From: Collimonas fungivorans Ter331
Lineage (GTDB): Bacteria; Pseudomonadota; Gammaproteobacteria; Burkholderiales; Burkholderiaceae_D
Assembly (NCBI RefSeq): GCF_000221045.1
Contig: NC_015856.1
Span: 930,001-994,000, forward strand
DNA length: 64,000 bases
Direction of reading: 5' to 3'
Under the pieces are notes generated by a model. That model was given only the letters and a program-made list of their open reading frames with translations, was not told the origin of the DNA and did not search any database. Of the stretch, positions 1-10,189 are shown in pieces; the first letter of the stretch is position 1, and each line of letters begins with the position of its first letter. Both the position numbers and the translations under genes were made by a program.

Positions 1-1791
1 CACGATATCGGCACCCCTACCGCCACCATGGATTCCAAGCTGGCCGATGTCAGCAAGGTCTGGTCGAATACCGACAAGGCTGCGGACACCATCCTCAAGC
101 TGCAAAAGGAATTGACCAGCTTCGGCGTGACGCTGCAAAAACTGAACGGCATCTCGCCTAACCTGCTCGACTTGTCGGAACAGATCGCGACGCTGAAAAC
201 ACAGACTGGCGCTACCCCGCGCGAAATCGCTGCTTCCTCGCAGCTGGTCATGCTGACCCAGCGCCTGGGCCGTAGCGCGAATGAATTCCTGACCTCGGAA
301 GGTGTGAACCCGGAAACCGCGTTCTTGCTGGGCAAGGACACCAATACTTTCCGCGACATCGTCAGCGGCTTCCTGAACGGCAGCGATGTATTGCGCCTGC
401 CGGCCAGCAAGAGCGAAGAAGAGCGCAGCAAGCTGACCGAACTGGAAAAGAGCTTTGCCGAATACCAGGAATCGGTGGCATCGATCCTGGGCAACATGCA
501 GAACTTCGTTTCGGCGAAACAATCGGAACAGCTGATCTTTACCGAGAACGAAAACCTCAAGCAACGCCTGGGCGCCTTGCAAGACACCTATCGCGACGCA
601 CAAGACTCGCAAAGCATCTGGTTCTGGCTGATGCTGCTGGCCGCCCTGACTACGCTGCTGGCAGCCGCCGGCATTGCATGGGTCCAGGTGCAGGATGGAC
701 GTCACCGTACCCACGAAGCCGACGTGCGCCGGATGGAAGCGGAAGCACAGCGCCTGCAGGCGATCAAGCAGGAAGAAGATGCAAGTAACGCCAACGACCA
801 GAACCAGGCTGCGATTTTGCGTCTGATGAATGAATTGCAGGAAGTGGCGGACGGTGACTTGACGGTGCAGGCGACGGTGTCGGAAGACATTACCGGCGCG
901 ATCGCCGACTCGGTCAACTACACGGTGGAAGAGTTGCGCGGGCTGGTCGGCCGGGTTACCGCCACCGCCCAGCAGGTGACGGTTGCGTCGGACCAGGCGC
1001 AAAGCATTTCGATCGAACTGCTGGCGGCATCGCAACGGCAGTCGCGCGATATTCAGGAAACCACGCAAGCGGTCCTGGACATGGCGACCCAGATTACCGA
1101 CGTTTCCAAATCGGCCAGCGAGTCGGCCGAAGTGGCGCGGCAGTCGGTTAGCGCGGCGGAAGAAGGTTCCAAGGCGGTGGAAAACGCGATCTCAGGCATG
1201 AATGAAATCCGCGAACACATCCAGGAAACTTCCAAGCGCATCAAGCGGCTGGGTGAATCGTCGCAGGAAATTGGTGAAATCACCGAACTGATTTCCGACA
1301 TTACCGAACAGACCAACGTGCTGGCGCTGAATGCGGCGATCCAGGCGGCATCCGCCGGCGAAGCCGGACGCGGATTCTCGGTGGTGGCGGAAGAAGTTCA
1401 GCGCCTGGCGGAACGTTCCGGCGCGGCGACCAAGCAGATCGGCGCGCTGGTGCGTACGATTCAGACCGACACCCACGATGCGGTGGTGGCGATGGAGCGT
1501 TCGACGCAAGGGGTGGTCGAAGGGGCCAAGCTGTCAGATGCTGCCGGCGCGGCCTTGTCGGACATCCGGCGCGTTTCTAACCGGCTGGCGGAACTGATTC
1601 AAAGCATTTCTTCCACTACCGAGCAGCAGGCCAACTCGGCAAACGGCGTGGCTACCAACATTCAAAACATTCTTTCAGTGACTGAAAAAACACGGGAAGG
1701 TACACGACAGACAGCCTTGTCGATTCGTGAACTGTCCAAGCTGGCAGAAGATTTGAAGAGCTCGGTATCGCGCTTCCGCGTGACCAATTAA
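1..1791 (+). CDS. pilJ: Type IV pilus methyl-accepting chemoreceptor PilJ (5' truncated)
   Basis: This is the receptor of the Pil-Chp chemosensory system that controls type IV pilus twitching. The frame is open to base 1, so the true start lies outside the window and about 596 codons are visible. A membrane segment rich in Leu/Ala (about nt 613-690) separates a periplasmic sensor part from a HAMP-like and coiled-coil cytoplasmic part. The conserved signalling hairpin tip is present ([20 protein letters not shown], about nt 1315-1374). The QAAS variant where ordinary receptors have EAAR, and the chpA-type kinase gene directly downstream, identify it as PilJ and not a flagellar receptor. The pilG, pilH and pilI genes expected upstream are not visible. 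Identification is strong; only the N-terminus is missing. Confidence 0.93.
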   Translation, partial: HDIGTPTATMDSKLADVSKVWSNTDKAADTILKLQKELTSFGVTLQKLNGISPNLLDLSEQIATLKTQTGATPREIAASSQLVMLTQRLGRSANEFLTSEGVNPETAFLLGKDTNTFRDIVSGFLNGSDVLRLPASKSEEERSKLTELEKSFAEYQESVASILGNMQNFVSAKQSEQLIFTENENLKQRLGALQDTYRDAQDSQSIWFWLMLLAALTTLLAAAGIAWVQVQDGRHRTHEADVRRMEAEAQRLQAIKQEEDASNANDQNQAAILRLMNELQEVADGDLTVQATVSEDITGAIADSVNYTVEELRGLVGRVTATAQQVTVASDQAQSISIELLAASQRQSRDIQETTQAVLDMATQITDVSKSASESAEVARQSVSAAEEGSKAVENAISGMNEIREHIQETSKRIKRLGESSQEIGEITELISDITEQTNVLALNAAIQAASAGEAGRGFSVVAEEVQRLAERSGAATKQIGALVRTIQTDTHDAVVAMERSTQGVVEGAKLSDAAGAALSDIRRVSNRLAELIQSISSTTEQQANSANGVATNIQNILSVTEKTREGTRQTALSIRELSKLAEDLKSSVSRFRVTN

Positions 1792-1947
1792 TGTGTAGCA
1801 CCGCGCTTGCTGTCCGGCCCGTTGTCATTGAGCCGGGACCGGCAGGCGCGGCGTCCTTGCCCGGGTTTGCGCTGCTGTCGCATGCCTGGGCGATGGATAT
1901 GCATCGTGGTCGATTCTTTGACCACTCCCTGAATCCATGAGGCAGTC

Positions 1948-4900
1948 ATGACCACCGATTTTTCCAGCACCGCTGCTCAGATACAAGATTCAGCGCGGAC
2001 GCGCCTTGATACCGGACCGTTGTCATGGGTGATGAGCGAAATCCGCGAGGCGCTGAACCAGTCCGGCGCCGCCCTGGCGCAAGCCGGCGACGTTGCCAGT
2101 GACGATTATCTGACAGCTATCCGCCACGCCAAGACTTACCTGCACCAGGCGCACGGCGCGTTGCAGATGGTCGATATCGATGGCGTCACAATCATCACCG
2201 AAACGGTTGAAGACATACTCGAACGCGCAGAATCCGGCCATGCCGAGCTGAGCGCGCAACATGTGCAGATTATCGGTAATGCCTACCAGGCGCTGATCGA
2301 ATACCTGGACGAAGTGCTGGCCGGCGGCAGCCACCAGCCGGTTCGGCTGTTTCCTTATTACCAGGCGCTGCTGGAGATCCGCGGCGCTGAACGCATCCAT
2401 CCGGCCGACCTGTTTTTCCCTGACCTGACGATTCGTCCCCATTTTCCGGCGGCAGAGCTGGCCGCAGCGGTTGAGGCGGACGTTTACCTGCCATTGCGCA
2501 AGCGCTTCGAACGCGCGCTGTTGCCTTTCCTGAAAAGCGCCGACAAGGCGATCGAACTGGAAAACGCCAGCGCCATGCAAGGCGTGGTGACGGAAGTCGA
2601 GCAGATGCAGCGCAACCAGCAATCGCGCGCGTTCTGGTGGGTGATGCATGGTTTTGCCGAGGCAGTCGCCAGCGCGCAGATCTCGAACGAGCTTTACGTC
2701 AAGCAGCTGTTCGCTCGCATCAACCTGCAGCTGCGGCGCTTGAGCCAGGGTTCGTCGAGCATTTCGGAACGGTTGCTGCGCGATGCCTTGTTTTTTATCG
2801 CCGGCATCGAGCAGACATCAAAACTGGCGACACAGATCCGCGTCGCTTACCGCCTCAACGGCCTGGTGCCGGCCGACTACAGCACGCGCCACTACGGCCA
2901 GATCAGCCTGGACGCCTTGAGCACCGCCAAGGACCGCCTGGCGCAGGCCAAGAACATGTGGGACCGGCTGGCCAGCGGCGACGCCAGCCCGGCGTCCGCC
3001 TTCGAACAGGAAATGCATGGCTTGAGCGAAGCCGGCAGCCGGCTGAATGCGCCGTCGCTGTCCAAGCTGCTGCGTGAACTCAACGGCATTGCCCGCCATG
3101 CTGCACATTCGCGGCCGGGCGATGCGATCTGCATGGAGATCGCCACCAGCCTGCTGTTTATTGAAAACACGCTGAACCATATCAGCCGCCTGCCGGAGAA
3201 TTTTTCCGAGCGCGCCGATGCGATGACGGCGCGCCTGCTGTCGGTCGTGTCCGGCGAGACGCTGGGCAAGCCGGCGCAATGGATCGACGATATCTACCGC
3301 GAAGCGCAGCAGCGCCAGACGGTCAAGATGCTGGCTTCCGAAATGCTGTCCAGCCTGCGCCAGGTCGAAAAGATGCTGGATGAATTTTTCAACGATCCGG
3401 ACCGGCGCGAAGTGCTGGCCCAGATCGAGCAGGTATTGCACCAGATCCAGGGTGCGCTGGCGATCCAGGAGCAGAGCGACGCCATGCGCGTGGTCGAGCA
3501 TACCCGCAGCACCCTGCAGCGTTTTGCCGCCGAAGGCAGCGACGTGGTGCCGGAGCAGAAAGAGTTCGAACGGATTGCGCAAAACATTGGCGCACTGAGC
3601 TTCTTTATTGAAACCCTGCAGCACCAGTCGGATACGCAGAACAACCACTTTACGTTCGATGAAGAAGCTGGGGTGTTCCGCATCAACTTGCTGGAACGGC
3701 GCGCCGTGGTTGCCGCTCCTCTGCCTGATCCGGTAGTGCCGTCGTCCGCCGCCGACAGCCATGCGCTTGCCGCCGCCGGCACAGTAACCAGCGACAGCTT
3801 GCCGTCCTTGCCTGAACTGGCGACAGTGGAAGAGGAGCTGTTGCAGCACCAGCAGGAATCGGCGGAACTGGCGCTGTCGTTGACCGCGCAGCCGCATGAT
3901 CCGGAATTGCAGGAAAGGCTGAAAGAGTCGCTGGTGCAGATGCGGGTCGATGCCGCTTTGAGCGACAATCCCGAAGCGACGGACCGGGCCCAGGCCGCCA
4001 TCGATATTCTCGATCATCCGGATTTCTCGGCACAATCGCTGGCGGGCATTGTCACCGCTATCGTGCCGTTGCACACGGCAGAAGCCGCAGCGCCGCTAGC
4101 GCCGGCTGCGGTAAGCGACGAGGAGGCTGATGCCGAACTGCGTGAGATTTTTTTGTCCGAAGCGGACGAGGTCCTGACGAACGCCAGGCTGACCTTGCCG
4201 CAATTGCAGCAGCACGACGCCCCGCATAAACAGGAACCCCTGACAGTACTGCGCCGTGCCTTTCATACGCTCAAGGGCAGCGGCCGCATGATCGGCCTGA
4301 ACGCTTTCGGCGAAGCAGCCTGGAGCGTTGAGCAAGTGTTGAACCTGTGGCTGTCGGAATCGCGCGCAGTGAGCGCCGACCTGAACGCCTTGCTGGATCA
4401 CGCCGTGACCCAGCTGGATGGCTGGGTCAAAGAGATACAGCAGCACGGCCATTCGCAACAGACGCCTGACGCCCTGGCTGAAATTGCGGCAAGAGTCCGT
4501 GAAGGCGGACCGTTTGCCGATCCGGCGGCGCTTGCCTTGGCCGAGACGGAGGAAACGCTGGAATTCGGCGACCTGCCGGAACTGCCGGCGCAGGCCGAAG
4601 AAATCCAGCTGACTGACGATGCCCTGGCTTTGTTTGCAGCGGCTTCACACCCTTCGGCTGTCGAAGAAACAAAGTTGCCAGAGATTCAGTTTGAGGAGCC
4701 GGCGCCAGCAGTTGCGGAACCCGCAGTTGCCAAGACGGAGCCAGTGGAGGCGCTGGCCAGTGCTGAAGTGATCGCTTTTCCCGGCATGCAGGAAATCCGC
4801 CATGACGACAGCACCAAGCAGATCGGCGACCTGACGATCAGCCTGCCGCTTTACAATATTTACCTGGCCGAGACCGACCAGCTGGTACGTCACCTGTCGC

Positions 4901-7824
4901 ACGATTTTGCCGAATGGCGGCATGAGCCTGAACGGCCGGTAATGACGCAGTCGGTTCATGCTGCGCATTCGCTGGCCGGCAGTTCCGCCACGGTCGGTTT
5001 CAAGCCTTTGCAGGAAGTGGCGCATGCGCTGGAGATGGCTTTGCAGCGGATGGCGCTGCAGCCAGGCCCTCTGCACGGTGCAGACTACGATACGCTCCAG
5101 CTTAGCGTCGAACGGGTCAAATGGATGCTGCAACAGTTCTCGCAAGGCGACATGCCGTATTACGAACCGGCCCTGGTCAGCAGCCTGGATAGTATGTGGC
5201 AAGGCCAGGAATCGCGCGCCGCCGAAGTGGAAGAGGTGGCGGAAGCTGTCGACGAGACCATAGCTGTTGCCGATGTGGCGGAGGCGCCGCAACACGTGGC
5301 AGACGTCGTGGAACCAGTTGTCGAAAGCCATCTCCATGTGGTCCCGACTATTGCGGAAGAGATAAGTGCGAGCATCCCGGCCGAGGCAAGCGATATACAG
5401 CCGATAGCGGCCGTGCCGCAATTGTTCGATTCAGCCAAGGAAGAAATCGATCCTGCGCTGGTGGTGCGGGATGAGCTGGATGCCGACCTGTTACCGGTGT
5501 TCCTGGAAGAGGGCAGCGACATGCTGCCGCAAATCGGCAGCGCCTTGCGCAGCTGGCAGCAGCACCCGTCCGACGTCAAGCCGTCGCAAGCCATCCTGCG
5601 CCATTTGCATACCATCAAGGGCAGCGCCCGCATGGCCGGCGCGATGGTGCTGGGCCAGCACATGCATGAGATGGAAAGCCATATCGAAGTGATCCTGCAA
5701 TCGGGCAGCTCTTCGCGGCAGACGATCGACGAGTTGCTGGCGCATTATGACCGCGGCGTGCACATGTTCGAGAACCTGCGCAATCCGCAGGCGCCGCAGC
5801 CGGTCGCAGCCGCTGTCGTTGCGCCGGCTCCGGAGGCGCACGACCCGGTCAACCTGCCGAGCGTGATGCCGTCGCTGGCGGCCGGCGTGGCGCCGGTGCC
5901 GGCGGTTGCCGCCACCACCGGCCTGGTGTCGCAGGTGCGTGTCAACGCCGAAGTGCTGGACCGGCTGGTGAACCAGGCCGGTGAAGTATCGATTACACGT
6001 TCGCGGCTGGAATCCGGCATCGGCACCTTGCAGATATCCTTGTCGGAACTGACCGAGAACGTCGACCGCCTGCGCGGCCAGTTGCGGGAAATCGAAATCC
6101 AGGCGGAAGCGCAGATCAGCTCACGCATGACGCTGGCCGGCGAACGCGAATTCGATCCGCTTGAATTCGACCGTTTTACCCGGCTGCAGGAACTGACGCG
6201 AATGATGGCGGAGAGCGTCAACGACGTCGCCTCGCTGCAAAAGAACCTGACCAATACAGTAGACGGCGCCAACGCCGACTTGCTGACCCAGCGCCGTTTG
6301 ACGCGTGACCTGCAACAGGATCTGATGCACGTGCGCATGGTGCAGTTTGCCAGTATCGCCGAGCGCCTGTACCGGCTCACGCGCCAGGTCGCCAAGGAAC
6401 TGGACAAGCGCGTCAACCTGGACATCCGCGGCGGCAACGTCGAAATCGACCGCAGCGTGCTGGAAAAAATGATTGCGCCGTTCGAGCATCTGCTGCGTAA
6501 CGCCATCGTGCACGGCATCGAGTCGCGTGAAGCGCGGCGCGCCGCCGGCAAGAACGAAACCGGCGAACTGAAGATTGAAATCCGGCAGGACGGCAATGAA
6601 ATCCTGATCCAGCTGTCGGATGACGGCCAGGGCTTGAACCTGCAGCGCATCCGCGACAAGGCGCGCACGATCGGCTTGCTGGAAAACGACGAACAGATAT
6701 CCGACCTGGAAACCACGGACCTGATTTTCCGTCCCGGCTTTTCCACCGCGGCCGATATCACTGAACTGGCCGGCCGCGGCGTCGGCATGGATGTGGTGCG
6801 CTCCGAAGCGGCATCGCTGGGCGGCCGTGTCGCCGTCAGCAGCGATTCTGGCCAAGGCACGCATTTCACGATCCACCTGCCGCTGACGCTGGCTGTGACC
6901 CAGGTGGTGCTGTTGACCACCGGCGGCAGCACGTATGCGGTGCCGTCGGCACTGGTCGAGCAGGTGCAGCAATTGAAGGTAAAGGCGCTGGCCGCGGCCT
7001 ACAACGACGGTTCGCTGATCTGGCAGGGGCATAAAGTGCCGCTGCAATATCTGTCGACCTTGCTGGGCGATACCGAGATGGTGCCGGTGGCGCAGCAATA
7101 TTCGCCTATCATCATCCTGCGCAGCGGCAACGACCGGGTAGCGATACACGTCGACGAAATCGTCGGCAACCGAGAAGTCGTGGTCAAGAATATCGGCCCG
7201 CAGCTGTCACGCATGATCGGCATTGCCGGCGCTACCGTGCTGGGTTCGGGCGACATCGTGCTGATCTTGAATCCGGTGCCGGTGGCGATGCGGCAGTTAT
7301 CCAATGCGGCCCACGAATTGCGGGCGCCGCGGCAATCGCACCTGGCTACCCACGAGACCTTGGGCGCGGTAGCGGAAATGAGCGTCAGCGCCGAATCCGA
7401 TTTACCGCAAGCAGCCCAGGCAGTGCAGGGCCTGCGCAGCCAGAACGTGGTGATGGTGGTCGACGATTCGCTGACCGTGCGCCGGGTCACCCAACGCTTG
7501 CTGTCGCGTGAAGGTTACCAGGTAGTGCTGGCGAAAGACGGTGTCGATGCGCTGGAACAGCTACAGGCGATTACACCTGACGTGATGCTGGTGGATATTG
7601 AAATGCCGCGCATGGATGGCTTCGATCTGAGCCGCAACATCCGCAACGACGAACGCACCCGTCATATCCCGATCATCATGATCACCTCGCGTACCGCGGC
7701 CAAGCACCGCAGCTATGCGATGGAGCTGGGCGTCAACGAGTACCTGGGCAAGCCGTATCAGGAAGACGAGCTGATCAGCACCATCAAGTCTTTCATCAAG
7801 AAAGAAGCCAACACCCTGCAATAA
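1948..7824 (+). CDS. chpA: Multi-Hpt hybrid histidine kinase ChpA/PilL (CheA-type) of the pilus chemosensory system
   Basis: A 1958-residue CheA-like kinase that takes signals from PilJ and phosphorylates pilus response regulators. Three canonical Hpt motifs are visible with phosphoacceptor His at about residues 773, 1007 and 1221. Two degenerate Hpt-like motifs (LHQAHGALQMV at His66 and VLHQIQGALA at His498) precede them. After an Ala/Pro/Glu-rich linker come the dimerisation region (about 1330-1400), the HATPase N-box (FEHLLRNAIVHG, about 1512-1523) and G boxes, a CheW-like domain (about 1650-1780) and a C-terminal receiver domain with MVVDD and phosphoacceptor Asp at about 1883. It is shorter than the Pseudomonas protein, which has more Hpt modules. 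The start ATG has a GAGG element just upstream and lies 156 bp after pilJ, so the two are probably co-transcribed. Confidence 0.95.
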   Translation: MTTDFSSTAAQIQDSARTRLDTGPLSWVMSEIREALNQSGAALAQAGDVASDDYLTAIRHAKTYLHQAHGALQMVDIDGVTIITETVEDILERAESGHAELSAQHVQIIGNAYQALIEYLDEVLAGGSHQPVRLFPYYQALLEIRGAERIHPADLFFPDLTIRPHFPAAELAAAVEADVYLPLRKRFERALLPFLKSADKAIELENASAMQGVVTEVEQMQRNQQSRAFWWVMHGFAEAVASAQISNELYVKQLFARINLQLRRLSQGSSSISERLLRDALFFIAGIEQTSKLATQIRVAYRLNGLVPADYSTRHYGQISLDALSTAKDRLAQAKNMWDRLASGDASPASAFEQEMHGLSEAGSRLNAPSLSKLLRELNGIARHAAHSRPGDAICMEIATSLLFIENTLNHISRLPENFSERADAMTARLLSVVSGETLGKPAQWIDDIYREAQQRQTVKMLASEMLSSLRQVEKMLDEFFNDPDRREVLAQIEQVLHQIQGALAIQEQSDAMRVVEHTRSTLQRFAAEGSDVVPEQKEFERIAQNIGALSFFIETLQHQSDTQNNHFTFDEEAGVFRINLLERRAVVAAPLPDPVVPSSAADSHALAAAGTVTSDSLPSLPELATVEEELLQHQQESAELALSLTAQPHDPELQERLKESLVQMRVDAALSDNPEATDRAQAAIDILDHPDFSAQSLAGIVTAIVPLHTAEAAAPLAPAAVSDEEADAELREIFLSEADEVLTNARLTLPQLQQHDAPHKQEPLTVLRRAFHTLKGSGRMIGLNAFGEAAWSVEQVLNLWLSESRAVSADLNALLDHAVTQLDGWVKEIQQHGHSQQTPDALAEIAARVREGGPFADPAALALAETEETLEFGDLPELPAQAEEIQLTDDALALFAAASHPSAVEETKLPEIQFEEPAPAVAEPAVAKTEPVEALASAEVIAFPGMQEIRHDDSTKQIGDLTISLPLYNIYLAETDQLVRHLSHDFAEWRHEPERPVMTQSVHAAHSLAGSSATVGFKPLQEVAHALEMALQRMALQPGPLHGADYDTLQLSVERVKWMLQQFSQGDMPYYEPALVSSLDSMWQGQESRAAEVEEVAEAVDETIAVADVAEAPQHVADVVEPVVESHLHVVPTIAEEISASIPAEASDIQPIAAVPQLFDSAKEEIDPALVVRDELDADLLPVFLEEGSDMLPQIGSALRSWQQHPSDVKPSQAILRHLHTIKGSARMAGAMVLGQHMHEMESHIEVILQSGSSSRQTIDELLAHYDRGVHMFENLRNPQAPQPVAAAVVAPAPEAHDPVNLPSVMPSLAAGVAPVPAVAATTGLVSQVRVNAEVLDRLVNQAGEVSITRSRLESGIGTLQISLSELTENVDRLRGQLREIEIQAEAQISSRMTLAGEREFDPLEFDRFTRLQELTRMMAESVNDVASLQKNLTNTVDGANADLLTQRRLTRDLQQDLMHVRMVQFASIAERLYRLTRQVAKELDKRVNLDIRGGNVEIDRSVLEKMIAPFEHLLRNAIVHGIESREARRAAGKNETGELKIEIRQDGNEILIQLSDDGQGLNLQRIRDKARTIGLLENDEQISDLETTDLIFRPGFSTAADITELAGRGVGMDVVRSEAASLGGRVAVSSDSGQGTHFTIHLPLTLAVTQVVLLTTGGSTYAVPSALVEQVQQLKVKALAAAYNDGSLIWQGHKVPLQYLSTLLGDTEMVPVAQQYSPIIILRSGNDRVAIHVDEIVGNREVVVKNIGPQLSRMIGIAGATVLGSGDIVLILNPVPVAMRQLSNAAHELRAPRQSHLATHETLGAVAEMSVSAESDLPQAAQAVQGLRSQNVVMVVDDSLTVRRVTQRLLSREGYQVVLAKDGVDALEQLQAITPDVMLVDIEMPRMDGFDLSRNIRNDERTRHIPIIMITSRTAAKHRSYAMELGVNEYLGKPYQEDELISTIKSFIKKEANTLQ

Positions 7825-7829
7825 CACTT

Positions 7830-7871
7830 TATGCGCATGCATGGAAGACAGGTCTTCCATGCATGCGCATA
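7830..7871. terminator. Long perfect hairpin between convergent chpA and photolyase genes
   Basis: Two perfect 19-bp inverted arms (7830-7848 and 7853-7871) are separated by only 4 bases, beginning five bases after the chpA stop and ending seven bases before the photolyase stop. The convergent arrangement suggests a bidirectional terminator. There is only a short T-rich stretch beyond either arm, so intrinsic termination is likely but not textbook. The arms also contain the self-complementary ATGCGCAT and ATGCAT. Confidence 0.75.
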
Positions 7872-7878
7872 ATTTCCC

Positions 7879-9369
7879 TTACTCCGCATTCACTGTCTTC
7901 ACCACCGCATAACGCTGCAAGGTTGCCTTGCGTGCCTCATCGTGCTGCACCAGCGGGAGCGGATAGTCCTGTCCCAGCCTGATTCCGGCTCGTTCCAGCT
8001 CTTGCGCGGGCGCCAGCCAAGGCGCGTGGATATGTCTGTCGCCGAGAGCGGACAATTGCGGCAGGTAGCGGCGGATGAACTTGCCGTCGGCATCGAATTT
8101 TTCAGACTGGGTAATGGGATTGAAAATGCGGAAATAGGGTTGCGCATCGCAACCCGACGAAGCAGCCCATTGCCAGCCGCCGTTATTGGCGGCGAGATCG
8201 AAATCGTTGAGGCGCTCGGCAAAGTAGCGTTCGCCCCAGCGCCAATCGATGCCGAGATCCTTGATCAGGAACGACGCCGTCACCATGCGCAGGCGATTGT
8301 GCATATAGCCGCTCTGATTGAGTTGCAGCATGGCGGCATCGACCAGCGGATAGCCGGTGCGGCCATCGCACCAAGCCAGGAACAGGCTGTGTGCTCGCTC
8401 ACCGCTTTCCCATCGGATAGCGTCGTATTCCGGCTTGAAAGCAGCTCCTGCTACATGCGGATGATGATGCAGGATCATGAAGTAAAAGTCGCGCCAGATC
8501 AGTTCCGACAGCCATATTGCGGCGCCGCCGGCCGCCGCGCCCTGGTGTAGCGCCTGGTAAGCCAGGCGGGCCAGCGTACGAATCGAAATAGTGCCGAAGC
8601 GCAGGTGTATTGAAAGATACGATGGTCCCTTGACGGCCGGGAAATCGCGGCTCTGGCCGTATTGTCCTAGACGCGGCATGAAGTCCTCCAGCAGACCGCA
8701 GGCGCCAGACATGCCTGGCGCGATCTTCAGCTCTCTCAGGTTGGTTTTCTTGAAGCCTAGCGCGGCCAGGCTGGGTATCTTTTCGGGTGGCGAGGAAGGC
8801 GGCGGCGCAAGACGCGCCGCATATTTTTCTATCGGGTAGGGTTTCAGGAAAAACGAGCCATCTGCTGCAGCCAGCCTTTTCATCCAGGCATTCTTGTAGG
8901 GCGTGAATACAGAAAACGGCTGGCCGGCCATGGTCAACACTTCCTCGCATTCAAAAATCACCTGGTCCTTGTAACTGTGCCAGGCACGGCCATCGGCGGC
9001 CAGTGTTCTGGCGACGCCGGCATCGCGCTGCCGTGCCTGCGGTTCGTAATCGTGGTTGCTGAACACGGCATTGACGCCAAGCTGCCGTGCTAGCGCAGGG
9101 ATGACATCGTGGGCGGGACCATGGCGCACCAGCAGTCCGCCGCCCAGTTTGCGCAGCTCGAGGTCGAGCTCGGTCACGCTGCCGCGGATGAATTCGACCC
9201 GGCGATCGGCGCCTAGGCCGGCATCCAGCAATGGCTGCAGGATATCGGTGTCGAACACGAATACGCAGAATACCGCCGCGCTGTTTTTTAATGCATGGTG
9301 CAGGGCCGCATGATCGGACATGCGTAAATCGCGACGAAACCAGACCAGGGATTTCTCAAATTGCGGCAT
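7879..9369 (-). CDS. phrB: Deoxyribodipyrimidine photolyase (class I, CPD type)
   Basis: A light-driven flavoprotein that splits cyclobutane pyrimidine dimers. The N-terminal antenna-binding alpha/beta domain begins SLVWFRRDLRMSDH. The FAD/DNA-binding helical domain carries the family signatures GRTGYPLVDAAM, YMHNRLRM and WQWAASSGCDAQPYFRIFNP. The 496-residue length fits class I enzymes. The frame stays open further upstream to a TTG at 9411, but similarity to the family begins at the ATG at 9369, so that start was chosen; no strong ribosome site is visible for either. The gene is monocistronic, convergent with chpA and divergent from yqgE. A cryptochrome is less likely because the photolyase signatures are complete. 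Confidence 0.93.
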   Translation of the reverse strand: MPQFEKSLVWFRRDLRMSDHAALHHALKNSAAVFCVFVFDTDILQPLLDAGLGADRRVEFIRGSVTELDLELRKLGGGLLVRHGPAHDVIPALARQLGVNAVFSNHDYEPQARQRDAGVARTLAADGRAWHSYKDQVIFECEEVLTMAGQPFSVFTPYKNAWMKRLAAADGSFFLKPYPIEKYAARLAPPPSSPPEKIPSLAALGFKKTNLRELKIAPGMSGACGLLEDFMPRLGQYGQSRDFPAVKGPSYLSIHLRFGTISIRTLARLAYQALHQGAAAGGAAIWLSELIWRDFYFMILHHHPHVAGAAFKPEYDAIRWESGERAHSLFLAWCDGRTGYPLVDAAMLQLNQSGYMHNRLRMVTASFLIKDLGIDWRWGERYFAERLNDFDLAANNGGWQWAASSGCDAQPYFRIFNPITQSEKFDADGKFIRRYLPQLSALGDRHIHAPWLAPAQELERAGIRLGQDYPLPLVQHDEARKATLQRYAVVKTVNAE

Positions 9370-9499
9370 GAGGGCAATGATGTATACAAAAAATGAATGA
9401 TTGTGAGGCAACGCCGAGGCGGGCTTGCGAGGACTTTACCCGACAAGCAACACTATGCAAAGCGGCTTTAGCGTATTCAAAACTGATAAAATGCGGTCC

Positions 9500-10159
9500 A
9501 TGGCCAAGCTAGACACAACTCCAGACGATTCTCCCGCGCGCAAGAGCAGCGCGAAGGCCGGCGCGGATTCCCCGCCCCTGAACCTGACAAATCATTTCCT
9601 TATTGCAATGCCTTCCATGCTGGATCCCGTTTTCGGCGGGACCGTGGTGTATTTGTGTGAGCACAATGCCAACGGCGCGCTGGGCGTGGTGATCAATAAG
9701 CCGACCGACATGACCATGCAGGTATTGTTCGACCGCATCGATCTGGAGCTTGAAATCAGCCCCGGATTGGGCAGCCTGGAATTCGGCGATCCGATTGCCG
9801 AACGGCCCGTGATGTTTGGCGGCCCGGTGCAGGTTGAGCGTGGGTTTGTGTTGCACGCGCCCATCAAGAACTATTCGTCGACCTTGAAAGTGACGGACCA
9901 GATTGCCATGACCACCTCCAAAGACGTGCTGGAAGAAGTAGCGCACGGCAGCGGGCCGCAGCGCATCCTGGTCAGCCTGGGCTGTTCGGGGTGGAGCGCC
10001 GGCCAGCTGGAAAGCGAGATTGTCCACAACGGCTGGCTGACTGTCGCCGCCGATCCTGCCATCATTTTCGAATTGCCGATTGCCGAGCGGTTTGCCGCCG
10101 CGGTCAACCTGTTGGGCATTTCGCCGTATATGCTGACTGCGGAATCCGGACGTGCGTGA
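9500..10159 (+). CDS. yqgE: YqgE/AlgH family protein (UPF0301)
   Basis: A member of the YqgE/AlgH family, whose biochemical role is unresolved; AlgH was named as an alginate regulator in Pseudomonas. The family core starts at NLTNHFLIAMPSM and includes VVINKPTDM and FGGPVQ; the 219-residue length from the chosen start includes a Ser/Ala-rich N-terminal extension. Possible starts are ATG at 9500, ATG at 9491 and TTG at 9425, none with a clear ribosome site, so the first 25 residues are uncertain. It is followed 30 bp later by ruvX. The yqgE-ruvX pairing is very common in proteobacteria and supports a shared transcript leading into pyrR-pyrB-pyrC. Confidence 0.88.
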   Translation: MAKLDTTPDDSPARKSSAKAGADSPPLNLTNHFLIAMPSMLDPVFGGTVVYLCEHNANGALGVVINKPTDMTMQVLFDRIDLELEISPGLGSLEFGDPIAERPVMFGGPVQVERGFVLHAPIKNYSSTLKVTDQIAMTTSKDVLEEVAHGSGPQRILVSLGCSGWSAGQLESEIVHNGWLTVAADPAIIFELPIAERFAAAVNLLGISPYMLTAESGRA

Positions 10160-10189
10160 GATGCAGGAAGATCTGTGTGGGAGCGGGGC

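Noticed and set aside
2818-4074. 418-codon minus-strand frame inside chpA
   Set aside because: Antisense shadow in GC-rich coding sequence; no domain or start signal.
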